Below are positions 7,513-14,518 of a DNA stretch of 27,535 nucleotides, one piece after another. The DNA is taken from IMG/VR virus record IMGVR_UViG_3300005582_000079, positions 1 to 27,535 of that record; one strand, given 5' to 3'. This DNA comes from a virus. Numbering within the stretch: the first letter of the stretch is position 1; every line of letters starts with the position of its first letter. The position numbers and the translations under genes were made by a program. Below the pieces are notes generated by a model. It saw nothing but the letters and a program-made list of their open reading frames with translations, searched no databases and had not been told where the DNA came from.

Positions 7513-9312
7513 ATGACTAAAGATGTAGTCCATGGGATCAATGTCGACTATGCTAGAGATAGTTTGTTTGATGAATTGGGAATTAAAAGATTAAAAGAAA
7601 GTTACATGAAGGATGAGGAACAATCCCCGCAAGAGAGATTTGCATTCGTTTCTAAGGCATTCGGCTCCAATAAGGAGCACTCGCAAAGATTATATGAGTA
7701 TTCTTCTAGACATTGGTTGTCTTATTCTACTCCTGTTCTCAGTTTTGGGCGTAGTAAGCGTGGCCTTCCTGTATCATGTTTTTTACCTTATCTCGACGAT
7801 AGTGCTGAAGGTTTGGTCAATACTTTATCGGAAGTAAATTGGTTATCAATGTTAGGAGGCGGTGTTGGACTTGGAATTGGAATTCGTTCGGCTGATGATA
7901 AGTCTGTTGGTGTTATGCCTCATCTTCGCACCTATGACGCATCATCGCTTGCTTATAGACAAGGTAGGACTCGTCGCGGTTCATACGCTGCTTATTTGGA
8001 CATTAGTCACCCTGATATTCTCATATTTTTAGAAATGAGAAAACCAACAGGTGATCCTAATATGCGAGCATTGAACTTGCATCATGGTATTAATGTTACT
8101 GATGAGTTTATGTTATTGGTTGAGAAATGTATGTTAGACAAAGATGCAGATGATACATGGGAATTAAAAGACCCATCATCAGGTGTTGTCAGAGACACAG
8201 TACCTGCTAGAGAATTATGGCAACGTATTATTGAAATGCGTATGCAAACAGGTGAACCATACCTACACTTCATAGATACAAGCAATCGAATGATGCCAGA
8301 GTTTCAAAAGAAATTGGGACTAAGCATTAAACAATCCAATTTGTGCTCTGAAATTATTTTACCTACAGATAAAGATCGTACTGCGGTATGTTGCTTATCT
8401 TCTTTGAACTTGGAGTACTATGATGTCTGGAAAGACGATCCTCTTTTCCTTCGTGATGTTGCAGAAATGCTTGACAATGTTCTTCAGTATTTTATTGATA
8501 ATGCACCTCCCACCATCTCGCGAGCAAAATATTCCGCAATGCGTGAAAGAAGTATCGGCATCGGTGCGCTGGGTTGGCATGCCTACTTGCAGAAAAACAA
8601 TCTCCCATGGGAATCCGCAATGGCAGTCGGAGCCAATCACAAAATTTTCAGCAAAATTAGAAAAGAGCTAAACAATGCAAATCTTGAATTGGGTAAAGAA
8701 AGAGGCGAAGCACCTGATGCGACAGGTACTGGACGCCGCTTCTCTCATATGCTTGCTATTGCTCCAAACGCTTCTTCTTCTATCATTATGGGTAATACTT
8801 CCCCTTCTGTTGAGCCCCTTCGTGCGAACGCATATAGACAGGATACTCTGTCGGGTTCAATGCTCAACAAAAACAAATGGCTAGACGCAATCATTAATGA
8901 AGAAGCAAAGACACGTAAGGAAGATTGGTATAATGAAGTATGGTCTAGCATCATTGCTAATGACGGATCAGTACAGCATTTAGACTGGTTGTCTGATTGG
9001 AACAAAGATGTTTTTAAAACATCTATGGAAATTGACCAGCGTTGGGTTATTCAACACGCTGCCGATAGACAACAATATATAGATCAAGCGCAGTCTATTA
9101 ATTTATTCTTCAGACCAGATTCGAATATTAAGTATTTGCATGCTGTTCATTTCATGGCATGGAAACAAGGATTGAAAACACTTTACTATTGCCGCTCAGA
9201 AAAAATCGGTAAAGCTGATAAAGTATCTAAAAAGATTGAGAGAGAAGTTATTAAAGAGTTGGATATGAAAGCTATAATTGAGGGTGATACCTGTTTAGCG
9301 TGTGAAGGTTAA
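7513..9312 (+). CDS. nrdA: Class Ia ribonucleotide reductase large subunit
   Basis: Reduces ribonucleoside diphosphates to deoxy forms with the NrdB radical subunit. Key residues are in order: Cys89 (PVSCFL), N276-C278-E280 in SNLCSEI (thiyl radical and acid), Cys293 in VCCLSSLNL (redox partner of Cys89), radical-path tyrosines Y558-Y559 (TLYYCRSEKIG), and the C-terminal swinging pair C594/C597 (DTCLACEG). At 599 residues it is much shorter than E. coli or T4 NrdA (about 750-760) and begins near the catalytic barrel, so the N-terminal ATP-cone activity site is missing. Ribosome site GGAG at 7504. Confidence 0.95.
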   Translation: MTKDVVHGINVDYARDSLFDELGIKRLKESYMKDEEQSPQERFAFVSKAFGSNKEHSQRLYEYSSRHWLSYSTPVLSFGRSKRGLPVSCFLPYLDDSAEGLVNTLSEVNWLSMLGGGVGLGIGIRSADDKSVGVMPHLRTYDASSLAYRQGRTRRGSYAAYLDISHPDILIFLEMRKPTGDPNMRALNLHHGINVTDEFMLLVEKCMLDKDADDTWELKDPSSGVVRDTVPARELWQRIIEMRMQTGEPYLHFIDTSNRMMPEFQKKLGLSIKQSNLCSEIILPTDKDRTAVCCLSSLNLEYYDVWKDDPLFLRDVAEMLDNVLQYFIDNAPPTISRAKYSAMRERSIGIGALGWHAYLQKNNLPWESAMAVGANHKIFSKIRKELNNANLELGKERGEAPDATGTGRRFSHMLAIAPNASSSIIMGNTSPSVEPLRANAYRQDTLSGSMLNKNKWLDAIINEEAKTRKEDWYNEVWSSIIANDGSVQHLDWLSDWNKDVFKTSMEIDQRWVIQHAADRQQYIDQAQSINLFFRPDSNIKYLHAVHFMAWKQGLKTLYYCRSEKIGKADKVSKKIEREVIKELDMKAIIEGDTCLACEG

Positions 9313-9326
9313 TAAAGGAAACAAAT

Positions 9327-9491
9327 ATGTCAGAACAATTTCTACACGAAAGATATATACGTTACAAATGCAAGTGTGGCTGTGAACAACATTGCAATAA
9401 AAGATGTTTAACTGAAGGTTGTGATTGTATAAAATGTAAATGCAACAAGTGTGAAGAAAAGAACGAAAATGTACAAAAAGGTTACAACTAA
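9327..9491 (+). CDS. Cysteine-rich mini-protein between nrdA and nrdB (54 aa)
   Basis: ATG at 9327 with upstream AAAGGAAAC; stop at 9489-9491, directly against the nrdB start at 9492. Ten of 54 residues are Cys (positions 15, 17, 19, 23, 27, 32, 34, 37, 39, 42), packed as CxCxC, CxxxC and CxC repeats with Lys around them. This looks like a small metal-binding or metallothionein-like protein, or a redox carrier. It is too short to resemble glutaredoxin or NrdH and has no CPYC motif. Its place between the two reductase subunits suggests a link to ribonucleotide reductase (metal loading or electron delivery); this is inference. Confidence 0.8.
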   Translation: MSEQFLHERYIRYKCKCGCEQHCNKRCLTEGCDCIKCKCNKCEEKNENVQKGYN

Positions 9492-10478
9492 ATGGAAAAA
9501 ATTAAATCAAGACTGACTGACGAACGTAATTCGTTTAAACCATTTAATTACCCCTGGGCATATGATGCTTGGTTAAAACACGAACAAAGTCATTGGCTTC
9601 ACACAGAAGTACCAATGCTTGAAGATGTAAAAGATTGGAAGAAACAATTAACAAATGAAGAAAAACAATTCCTTACACATATTTTCAGGTTCTTTACTCA
9701 AGGAGACATTGATGTTGCTGGTGGGTATGTTAACAATTACTTACCTTATTTTCCGCAGCCTGAAGTACGCATGATGCTATTGGGATTTGCGGCACGCGAA
9801 GCTTTACACATTGCAGCATATTCACACTTGATTGAGACATTGGGATTGCCTGATACAACTTACAATCAATTCCTTGAGTATCAAGAAATGAAAGACAAAC
9901 ATGACTACTTGTTAAACTTGTCTTCACAAAATTCCACATTGGAGTCTACAGCAGCACACATTGCCGCCTTTTCTGCCTTCACTGAGGGTATGCAATTGTT
10001 TAGTTCTTTCATTATGTTATTGAATTTTCCTCGTCATGGTAAAATGAAAGGCATGGGACAAATTGTTACTTGGTCTATTGTTGACGAAACTCAGCACGCC
10101 GAAGCTATGATTAAATTATTCCGTACATACGTAGAAGAAAACAAGGAGATATGGAACGATGACCTTAAAGGGAAGATCTACACGATTGCGGAGAAGATGG
10201 TGGATTTGGAAGATAAATTTATTTCATTGTCTTTTCAGACTGGGGCAATCACAGGCTTATCTGAACACGAAGTAAAAGAATACATTAGATACATTGCCGA
10301 TAGACGTCTAATTAGTCTTGGTCTTAAAGGCATCTTTAAGCGTAAAAAGAATCCATTGCCTTGGGTTGAAACAATGATTAATGCACCGACACATACCAAT
10401 TTCTTTGAGAACAGATCAACAGATTATGCCAAGGCAGCATCAACCGGATCATGGGGAGATGTATGGGGCAAGGCGTGA
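9492..10478 (+). CDS. nrdB: Class Ia ribonucleotide reductase small subunit
   Basis: A 328-residue diiron tyrosyl-radical subunit. All metal ligands are visible: D72 (QGDIDVAGG), E103 and H106 in REALHIAAYSH, E165 (FTEGMQLF), E199 and H202 in VDETQHAEA. The radical tyrosine is Y110, four residues after H106 as in E. coli Y122. The start ATG immediately follows the Cys-rich gene stop. The C-terminal end (STGSWGDVWGKA) differs from the usual NrdA-binding tail of E. coli but is normal for shorter NrdB. GTG of the next gene overlaps its stop. Confidence 0.96.
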   Translation: MEKIKSRLTDERNSFKPFNYPWAYDAWLKHEQSHWLHTEVPMLEDVKDWKKQLTNEEKQFLTHIFRFFTQGDIDVAGGYVNNYLPYFPQPEVRMMLLGFAAREALHIAAYSHLIETLGLPDTTYNQFLEYQEMKDKHDYLLNLSSQNSTLESTAAHIAAFSAFTEGMQLFSSFIMLLNFPRHGKMKGMGQIVTWSIVDETQHAEAMIKLFRTYVEENKEIWNDDLKGKIYTIAEKMVDLEDKFISLSFQTGAITGLSEHEVKEYIRYIADRRLISLGLKGIFKRKKNPLPWVETMINAPTHTNFFENRSTDYAKAASTGSWGDVWGKA

Positions 10479-10684
10479 AAAACTTTAAAGAATTAAGAGA
10501 GCGAAAATATCCTGACGGTACACCGATTCCTAAAAATCTGCCACCGTTATATGATAAAGCCAAGACAGATAAAAATTGTGCAAATTGTAATGCTTATGTT
10601 CCAGGTACAAAAAATTGTAAGACCTGGGACGCTAAAGTGAAACCTAATTATTGGTGCAAAAAATGGATAGCAATACAGAAATAA
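10475..10684 (+). CDS. Small four-cysteine (HiPIP-like) protein (69 aa)
   Basis: The most likely start is the GTG at 10475 overlapping the nrdB stop (GTGA), giving VKNFKELRERKYPDG. The second half has C35-x2-C38-x9-C48-x12-C61 in CANCNAYVPGTKNC...NYWCKKW, the spacing and aromatic context of high-potential iron-sulfur proteins. An Fe4S4 or zinc site is possible. Proteins of this type are found in aquatic phages with no known function; the position after nrdB would suit an electron carrier, which is inference. It overlaps the next gene by 22 bases. Confidence 0.7.
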   Translation: MKNFKELRERKYPDGTPIPKNLPPLYDKAKTDKNCANCNAYVPGTKNCKTWDAKVKPNYWCKKWIAIQK

Positions 10685-10851
10685 AAATTGCATTTTACGA
10701 TAAGCGTCGAGCAATCTGCAATTCTTGCGAACACCTAACAACTTATGTGGGCATCAAAGCATGTAGTAAATGCGGTTGTGCTATTTGGGGTAAGACTTTG
10801 ATGAGGGGACAAAAATGTCCTGAAGGGAAATGGAATGCAGAACAAGATTGA
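10663..10851 (+). CDS. Small zinc-ribbon-like protein (62 aa)
   Basis: Start chosen at ATG 10663, inside the 3' end of the preceding gene. The protein has C19-x2-C22 and C34-x2-C37-x-C39 (ICNSCEHLTT, CSKCGCAIWGK) with a last C52 (KCPEGKW). This resembles a family of short zinc-ribbon proteins common in aquatic phages, ending in a conserved CPxGKW. Function unknown. It overlaps the deaminase start by 17 bases. Confidence 0.75.
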   Translation: MDSNTEIKIAFYDKRRAICNSCEHLTTYVGIKACSKCGCAIWGKTLMRGQKCPEGKWNAEQD

Positions 10852-11302
10852 TCATGCACATATGAAAGCGGCAGAAGGATATGCTGAACTATCCTCTTCT
10901 AGAAGATTGAAGGTTGGTTCTATTATTACAAAAGATAATAGAATTATTTCAATAGGTTATAATGGAACCCCCGCTGGCTGGGATAATAATTGCGAGGATG
11001 AAATACATGAAGAATCTGAATATGTGATTGACATGGGTGGGCCAGTTCATACTTTGGGTTCAATCAGATGGAAAACAAAACCAGAGGTTATTCATGCTGA
11101 AATGAATGCTATTGGTAAGTTGGCAAAGTCTAATGAATCAGGACTAAATGCTACAATATACATCACTCATGCACCTTGTTTTGATTGTGCTAAGTTGTTA
11201 CACATAGCAGGCATAAATAAAGTATTCTATAGAAATACCTACAGGAATACTGATGGTATAGAATTTTTAAATAAGTGTAATATTGAAGTGGAGAAAATAT
11301 GA
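10835..11302 (+). CDS. cd: dCMP deaminase
   Basis: A 155-residue member of the cytidine/deoxycytidylate deaminase superfamily. Catalytic block: H87-A-E89 (VIHAEMNAIG), then C115-x2-C118 (APCFDCAK), which together bind zinc. An N-terminal zinc-independent lead (SSRRLKVGSIITKDNRIIS) and GYNGTPAGWDNNCED match the dCMP deaminase type, making dUMP from dCMP for ThyX. Start overlaps the preceding zinc-ribbon gene; the stop overlaps the next gene by 4 bases. Part of the dNTP module. Confidence 0.93.
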   Translation: MQNKIDHAHMKAAEGYAELSSSRRLKVGSIITKDNRIISIGYNGTPAGWDNNCEDEIHEESEYVIDMGGPVHTLGSIRWKTKPEVIHAEMNAIGKLAKSNESGLNATIYITHAPCFDCAKLLHIAGINKVFYRNTYRNTDGIEFLNKCNIEVEKI

Positions 11303-11793
11303 AAATTACAAAACGAGTGGGAATAACTTGTTCTACATTTGATCTGTTCCATGCAGGTCATGTAATCATGTTGGAAGAAGCAAAGCGTCAATGCGATTAC
11401 CTAATTGCTGCGATTCAAGTTGATCCAACACTTGATAGACAAACCAAGAACAAACCTGTACAGTCAATCATTGAAAGACAAATTCAGGTATCAGCTTGCA
11501 AGCACGTTGATGAGATTATTGTTTATTCAACAGAAAAAGAATTAGAAGATATCTTTATGGCTTTACCAATTGATGTTCGCATCTTAGGAGAAGAATATAA
11601 AGATACAGAATATACAGGCAAAGAGATTTGCATGAAACGAGGAATAGAATTATACTTTAATAAGCGAGATCACTTTTTCAGTTCATCTGATCTTCGTTTA
11701 AGAGTATTTGATGCAGAAGCTAAAAAGAGAGGACAATCATGGCAAAGAGACAGCACAACGAATGCGTCGAATGCGACGCTGTCTTCAAGATAA
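11299..11793 (+). CDS. Cytidylyltransferase-like nucleotidyltransferase
   Basis: A 164-residue HxGH-superfamily nucleotidyltransferase: GITCSTFDLFHAGHVIMLEE with H18 and H21, then conserved LGEEYKDTEYTG and a C-terminal SSSDLRLRV block (variant of RTxGISTT). Closest by eye to glycerol-3-phosphate cytidylyltransferase (TagD-like) or adenylyltransferases of unknown substrate. The last 18 residues lie in the 55-base overlap with the next zinc-ribbon gene in a different frame and are low complexity (STTNASNATLSS), probably selected mainly for the other frame. The phage role is not known. Confidence 0.85.
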   Translation: MKITKRVGITCSTFDLFHAGHVIMLEEAKRQCDYLIAAIQVDPTLDRQTKNKPVQSIIERQIQVSACKHVDEIIVYSTEKELEDIFMALPIDVRILGEEYKDTEYTGKEICMKRGIELYFNKRDHFFSSSDLRLRVFDAEAKKRGQSWQRDSTTNASNATLSSR

Positions 11794-11918
11794 ATTACGA
11801 TCTTGATGACAAGTATTACAAGGTAGGATATTGTCCTTTCTGCGGTTCAGCTATGGAAGAGGAACACAAGGATGCCCAATACGAAGACCTCGATAACTAC
11901 GACGAAGACGTGTCCTAA
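11739..11918 (+). CDS. Small zinc-ribbon protein overlapping two genes (59 aa)
   Basis: ATG at 11739, stop at 11916-11918. Begins MAKRQHNECVECDAVFKINY, with C9-x2-C12 and C32-x2-C35 (YCPFCGS) forming a zinc ribbon, then a very acidic tail (YEDLDNYDEDVS). The upstream AGAGAGGA serves as ribosome site. It overlaps the cytidylyltransferase gene by 55 bases and the next gene by 47 bases. Such short CxxC...CPFCG proteins are common in aquatic phages; the clear zinc motif supports reality in spite of the overlap. Confidence 0.75.
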   Translation: MAKRQHNECVECDAVFKINYDLDDKYYKVGYCPFCGSAMEEEHKDAQYEDLDNYDEDVS

Positions 11919-12240
11919 ATGCGGGACACTCCACGGCAAACCTGGGACTTATTGTTCCCGGGCTTGTGCCAATTCAAGGCAATGGACAGAGGAACAGAAA
12001 CAAGTATTCTCTGAAAAGCAAAAAAAATATATGTCCACGGAAGAGTCTGAAGGACACAGATATAAAAAATCTATTCAGACTACGATGTTACACAAAACAG
12101 GACAAATGGGTAACGGGCTTGCCACAGAAAGAATCGAGGACGTAATGACTGATCCTGACGATTACTTTCTAGTACCTCCCAGAAACGAACCAAATAAATT
12201 TATATCAGGTGGAGATATTTGGGAGATTGTCGAACAATAA
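11872..12240 (+). CDS. Zinc-finger protein, nuclease-associated type (122 aa)
   Basis: Residues 12-36 form a four-Cys finger: C14-x2-C17 (TCPKCGTL) and C28-x3-C32 (YCSRACANSR), the type often found at the end of phage HNH/homing nucleases and other DNA-binding proteins. The rest lacks an HNH motif, is basic at 40-75 and ends acidic. It may be a remnant of a mobile nuclease or a DNA-binding protein; no catalytic residues are seen. Starts within the preceding gene and is followed by a 26-base gap. Confidence 0.7.
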   Translation: MPNTKTSITTTKTCPKCGTLHGKPGTYCSRACANSRQWTEEQKQVFSEKQKKYMSTEESEGHRYKKSIQTTMLHKTGQMGNGLATERIEDVMTDPDDYFLVPPRNEPNKFISGGDIWEIVEQ

Positions 12241-12243
12241 ATA
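12236..12243 (+). promoter_or_regulatory. Weak candidate late promoter before GIY-YIG gene
   Basis: AATAAATA at 12236-12243 is one mismatch from TATAAATA and lies 24 bases before the ATG at 12267. It overlaps the preceding stop codon. Low confidence because AT-rich DNA gives such matches by chance. Confidence 0.25.
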
Positions 12244-12266
12244 CTAATTTAATATTGGTATTTAAA

Positions 12267-12668
12267 ATGTGGTTATACAATAATGCAGAGTTAGAAGTAA
12301 TACCTGAAGATGCATATGGATTTGTTTATTTAATTACAAACAATGTGACGGGTCGTAAGTACATAGGCAAAAAGCTATTTTGGTTTCGTAAGACCAAAAT
12401 GGTAAAGGGTAAGAAAAAACGCCTCAAAGTCGAGTCAGACTGGCGTGATTATTGGTCGTCATCTGAAGAGGTTAGAACAGATGTGCAAAACCACGGTGAG
12501 GATAAGTTTATCAGAGAGATACTACACATATGCCCTAACAAAGGACTATGTAATTATTTAGAAGCAAGAGAACAAATGGATAGACGAGTTTTAGAAACAG
12601 AAGATTACTACAATGGGCAAGTACAATGCCGTGTACATAAAACTCATATCAAGAATTTAAAGGTATAA
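12267..12668 (+). CDS. GIY-YIG nuclease-domain protein (133 aa)
   Basis: The GIY-YIG core is read as GFVYLITNNVTGRKYIGKKLF (split pattern of F/Y-V-Y and K-Y-I-G), followed by RKTKMVKGKKKRLKVESDWRD and a helical LCNYLEAREQM. This is the Seg-like small endonuclease family that is frequent in T4-like phages. Start at ATG 12267 (MWLYNNAELEVIPEDAYGFV) is preferred over an upstream in-frame ATG at 12219 that lies inside the preceding gene. Free-standing and single-domain, so it may be a structural or repair nuclease, not a homing enzyme. Confidence 0.85.
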   Translation: MWLYNNAELEVIPEDAYGFVYLITNNVTGRKYIGKKLFWFRKTKMVKGKKKRLKVESDWRDYWSSSEEVRTDVQNHGEDKFIREILHICPNKGLCNYLEAREQMDRRVLETEDYYNGQVQCRVHKTHIKNLKV

Positions 12669-12709
12669 AATGCCAGCTACATCAAGATTCGGACATTAAG
12701 GAAAACAAA

Positions 12710-12808
12710 ATGGAATTTTCAGGCGGCGCGAACGCTAGTATCGGCGAATGGTTCATGTATGGTAGCGCAAATGTTGTATTGAGTTCCAATATACTATTAA
12801 CTCTGTAA
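12710..12808 (+). CDS. Possible 32-residue peptide
   Basis: ATG at 12710 preceded by AAGGAAAAC, stop at 12806-12808. The product (MEFSGGANASIGEWFMYGSA then a hydrophobic end) has Gly/Ser character. The ribosome site is reasonable but the frame is short, so coding is uncertain. It fills most of the 12669-12850 gap. A still smaller frame (12670-12699, 9 residues, MPATSRFGH) lies just before it. Confidence 0.4.
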   Translation: MEFSGGANASIGEWFMYGSANVVLSSNILLTL

Positions 12809-12835
12809 TTTTGGATAAAACAAGGTGTCAGAGTA

Positions 12836-12843
12836 TATAAATA
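12836..12843 (+). promoter_or_regulatory. T4-type late promoter
   Basis: Exact TATAAATA at 12836-12843, the T4 late consensus -10 element recognised by the gp55-type sigma factor. The next gene starts only 7 bases downstream, so transcription should begin at or just before its ATG. The following virion-type gene (13079) is a sensible late target. Confidence 0.65.
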
Positions 12844-12850
12844 ACAGAGT

Positions 12851-13066
12851 ATGCAAACAACAATAGCAGATTTCGTCTTAAGTAATCCGGCCAATATAAC
12901 CGCTGATATTTTAGGTACAAGCGACCCTGCCCTTGCTAAGCAAGCATTTGAAGGTCGTATTACTTTTGACGATATAACAACAGATGCAAATCCAACTATG
13001 ATCTACATCAAAAACAACTTAATCATTGCCTGGTATGAAAAAGATGCCATGGTAGGTTTTATTTAA
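12851..13066 (+). CDS. Small hypothetical protein (71 aa) with late promoter
   Basis: Begins MQTTIADFVLSNPANITADI, with ADILGTSDPALAKQAFEGRI in the middle and FDDITTDANPTMIYIKNNLI at the end. No recognised motif. The late promoter TATAAATA ends 7 bases before the start, so the mRNA may have almost no leader; no ribosome site is seen before the ATG beyond GAG at 12847-12849. Directly followed by a strong AGGAGGG site for the next gene. Confidence 0.7.
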   Translation: MQTTIADFVLSNPANITADILGTSDPALAKQAFEGRITFDDITTDANPTMIYIKNNLIIAWYEKDAMVGFI

Positions 13067-13078
13067 AGGAGGGTAAAA

Positions 13079-13474
13079 ATGGCACATTTTGCTAAAGTAG
13101 AGAACGGCATCGTATCACAAGTCATCGTTGCTGAACAAGATTTTATTAATTCGGGTGCAGTTGGCGATCCATCATCATGGGTTCAAACTAGCTACAATAC
13201 ATACGCTGGCGTGCATAGAAATGGCGGTACACCGTTGCGCAAAAATTATGCAGGCATCGGTTCCGTATATGATGCAGGCAGAGATGCATTTTATGCGCCA
13301 ATGCCTTATCCAAGTTGGTCATTAAATGAAGACACTTGCGTTTGGGGTGCACCGGTGGCACAACCAGAGGCAGTGCCACCAACAGAAACAACAACTGGAA
13401 CAAGATATGAATGGGATGAGTCCATTATAAATTGGAAAGCTGTTGAAGTACCTGCCTTAGGTACACCGGCCTAA
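13079..13474 (+). CDS. Conserved phage virion-type protein (131 aa)
   Basis: Begins MAHFAKVENGIVSQVIVAEQDF, followed by VGDPSSWVQTSYNTYAGVHR, LRKNYAGIGSVYDAGRDAFY and PSWSLNEDTCVWGAPV. I recognise this as a short beta-rich protein family found widely in aquatic myophages and associated with tail or virion structural clusters. Its C-terminal third is Pro/Thr-rich and lower in complexity. Strong ribosome site AGGAGGG at 13067-13073. Last gene of the late segment: the next feature is a terminator about 12 bases after the stop. Confidence 0.85.
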   Translation: MAHFAKVENGIVSQVIVAEQDFINSGAVGDPSSWVQTSYNTYAGVHRNGGTPLRKNYAGIGSVYDAGRDAFYAPMPYPSWSLNEDTCVWGAPVAQPEAVPPTETTTGTRYEWDESIINWKAVEVPALGTPA

Positions 13475-13485
13475 TAAGTTTCGGC

Positions 13486-13515
13486 AAAAAGACCCGGCAC
13501 CTGATCGGGTTTTTA
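13486..13515 (+). terminator. Rho-independent terminator
   Basis: Hairpin ACCCG (13492-13496) and CGGGT (13506-13510) with a 9-base loop, preceded by a run of A and followed by TTTTATT. It ends the late segment and its T-run touches the next promoter. Confidence 0.85.
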
Positions 13516-13544
13516 TTGACTTCTAGAGTCAATTCATATATAAT
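13516..13544 (+). promoter_or_regulatory. Sigma70-like promoter, wall-hydrolase operon
   Basis: TTGACT at 13516-13521, 17-base spacer, TATAAT at 13539-13544. The -35 lies in the palindrome TTGACT-TCTAG-AGTCAA (13516-13532), an operator-like dyad similar to that at 3792. Starts directly at the terminator T-run. A leader of about 85 bases runs to the SleB-type gene. Confidence 0.85.
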
Positions 13545-13637
13545 TAGCATGTGATTAACAAAAATCCCCAAAGAACAGTGCTATTAATTCACTCGTTTTC
13601 TTAGTTTTTAAGAGGGGAAAACCTATAGGAGTAAACT

Positions 13638-14222
13638 ATGAAAATTAGTTTAAAACCGAAATCCTCGGTGTTCATCAATGTACCTGCAAAAATATTAAAG
13701 GTAGTTGGCCTTTCACTAGTACTATGGGCGGTAGCTCATGTGTGCTTTCAGAAATTAAATTATCTAAAGCAAAACAGAATTGGCCTTGGTGCTAATTATG
13801 TGACGGCCGCAGAAAAGACAAAGCAATTAGAATGTTTGACAAAGAACATTTATTGGGAAGCGGCATCAGAACCATTTGAAGGCAAAGTTGGTGTAGCGCA
13901 AGTTACAATGAACCGAGTAGCATCAGGCAAATTCGCCAGTTCAGTATGTGGAGTAGTACATCAGAAGAATATTGTATATGAAAAAGTCATTTGCCAATTT
14001 AGTTGGTATTGTGAAAGTGTAAGTAAAGTAAGACCAATACATAGAGAGCTGTGGAAAGAAAGTGAAGAAGTAGCAAAGAAAGTTTTGCTTGAGAATTTTA
14101 GATTACCCTCATTAAAGAATGCGCTATACTATCATGCAGACTATGTGAGCCCAGGTTGGAAACTGCCTCGAATTGAAAAAATAGGCAGACATATTTTTTA
14201 CGGAGATAAAAATGCAATTTAA
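13638..14222 (+). CDS. SleB-type cell-wall hydrolase with N-terminal membrane helix
   Basis: A 194-residue protein: a hydrophobic segment at about 19-37 (ILKVVGLSLVLWAVAHVC) then a SleB/Hydrolase_2 fold: NIYWEAASEPFEGKVGVAQV with catalytic Glu74, VTMNRVASGKFASSVCGVV and CQFSWYC at 119-125. These peptidoglycan hydrolases (lytic transglycosylase-like) include phage endolysins. The N-terminal segment suggests a membrane-tethered or signal-arrest-release enzyme. Ribosome site TAGGAG at 13627. Overlaps the next gene by 11 bases. Confidence 0.88.
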   Translation: MKISLKPKSSVFINVPAKILKVVGLSLVLWAVAHVCFQKLNYLKQNRIGLGANYVTAAEKTKQLECLTKNIYWEAASEPFEGKVGVAQVTMNRVASGKFASSVCGVVHQKNIVYEKVICQFSWYCESVSKVRPIHRELWKESEEVAKKVLLENFRLPSLKNALYYHADYVSPGWKLPRIEKIGRHIFYGDKNAI

Positions 14223-14514
14223 TATCGAATCGGTAAAAACATTTTTTGATGTGCATCTGCATAAAATATCTGCAGATACATTAGGGTGGCTGGCAGCTAT
14301 TGTTTTACATTGTGCAACCCTGCCGTCACTATTAGCATTGATGACTGGATTGAGTGATAATACTCCCAGTATTGATATTGTTCTTTTGTTATGGGCCGGC
14401 TTGGTATTATTGTTTGTAAAAGCAATAGTATTGAAAGATTCTCTTAACATTATTACAATTGGAGTGGGATTTATTGCGCAAGCAGTAATAATGTCTTTAC
14501 TTTTATTTAAATGA
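14212..14514 (+). CDS. Small membrane protein, holin-like (100 aa)
   Basis: Three hydrophobic segments (about 22-44, 53-70, 77-99) with a short charged N-terminus (MQFNIESVKTFFDVHLHKIS). Its size, membrane count and 11-base overlap with the SleB-type gene fit a holin or a membrane partner of the wall hydrolase. A family of this shape (HKISADTLGWLAAIVLH) recurs next to lysis genes of aquatic phages by my recollection. No dual-start motif is evident. Confidence 0.7.
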   Translation: MQFNIESVKTFFDVHLHKISADTLGWLAAIVLHCATLPSLLALMTGLSDNTPSIDIVLLLWAGLVLLFVKAIVLKDSLNIITIGVGFIAQAVIMSLLLFK

Positions 14515-14518
14515 TACT

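Noticed and set aside
12670-12699. Nine-residue frame MPATSRFGH
   Set aside because: Too short to support as a gene; mentioned only because it has a possible ribosome site AAAGG upstream.
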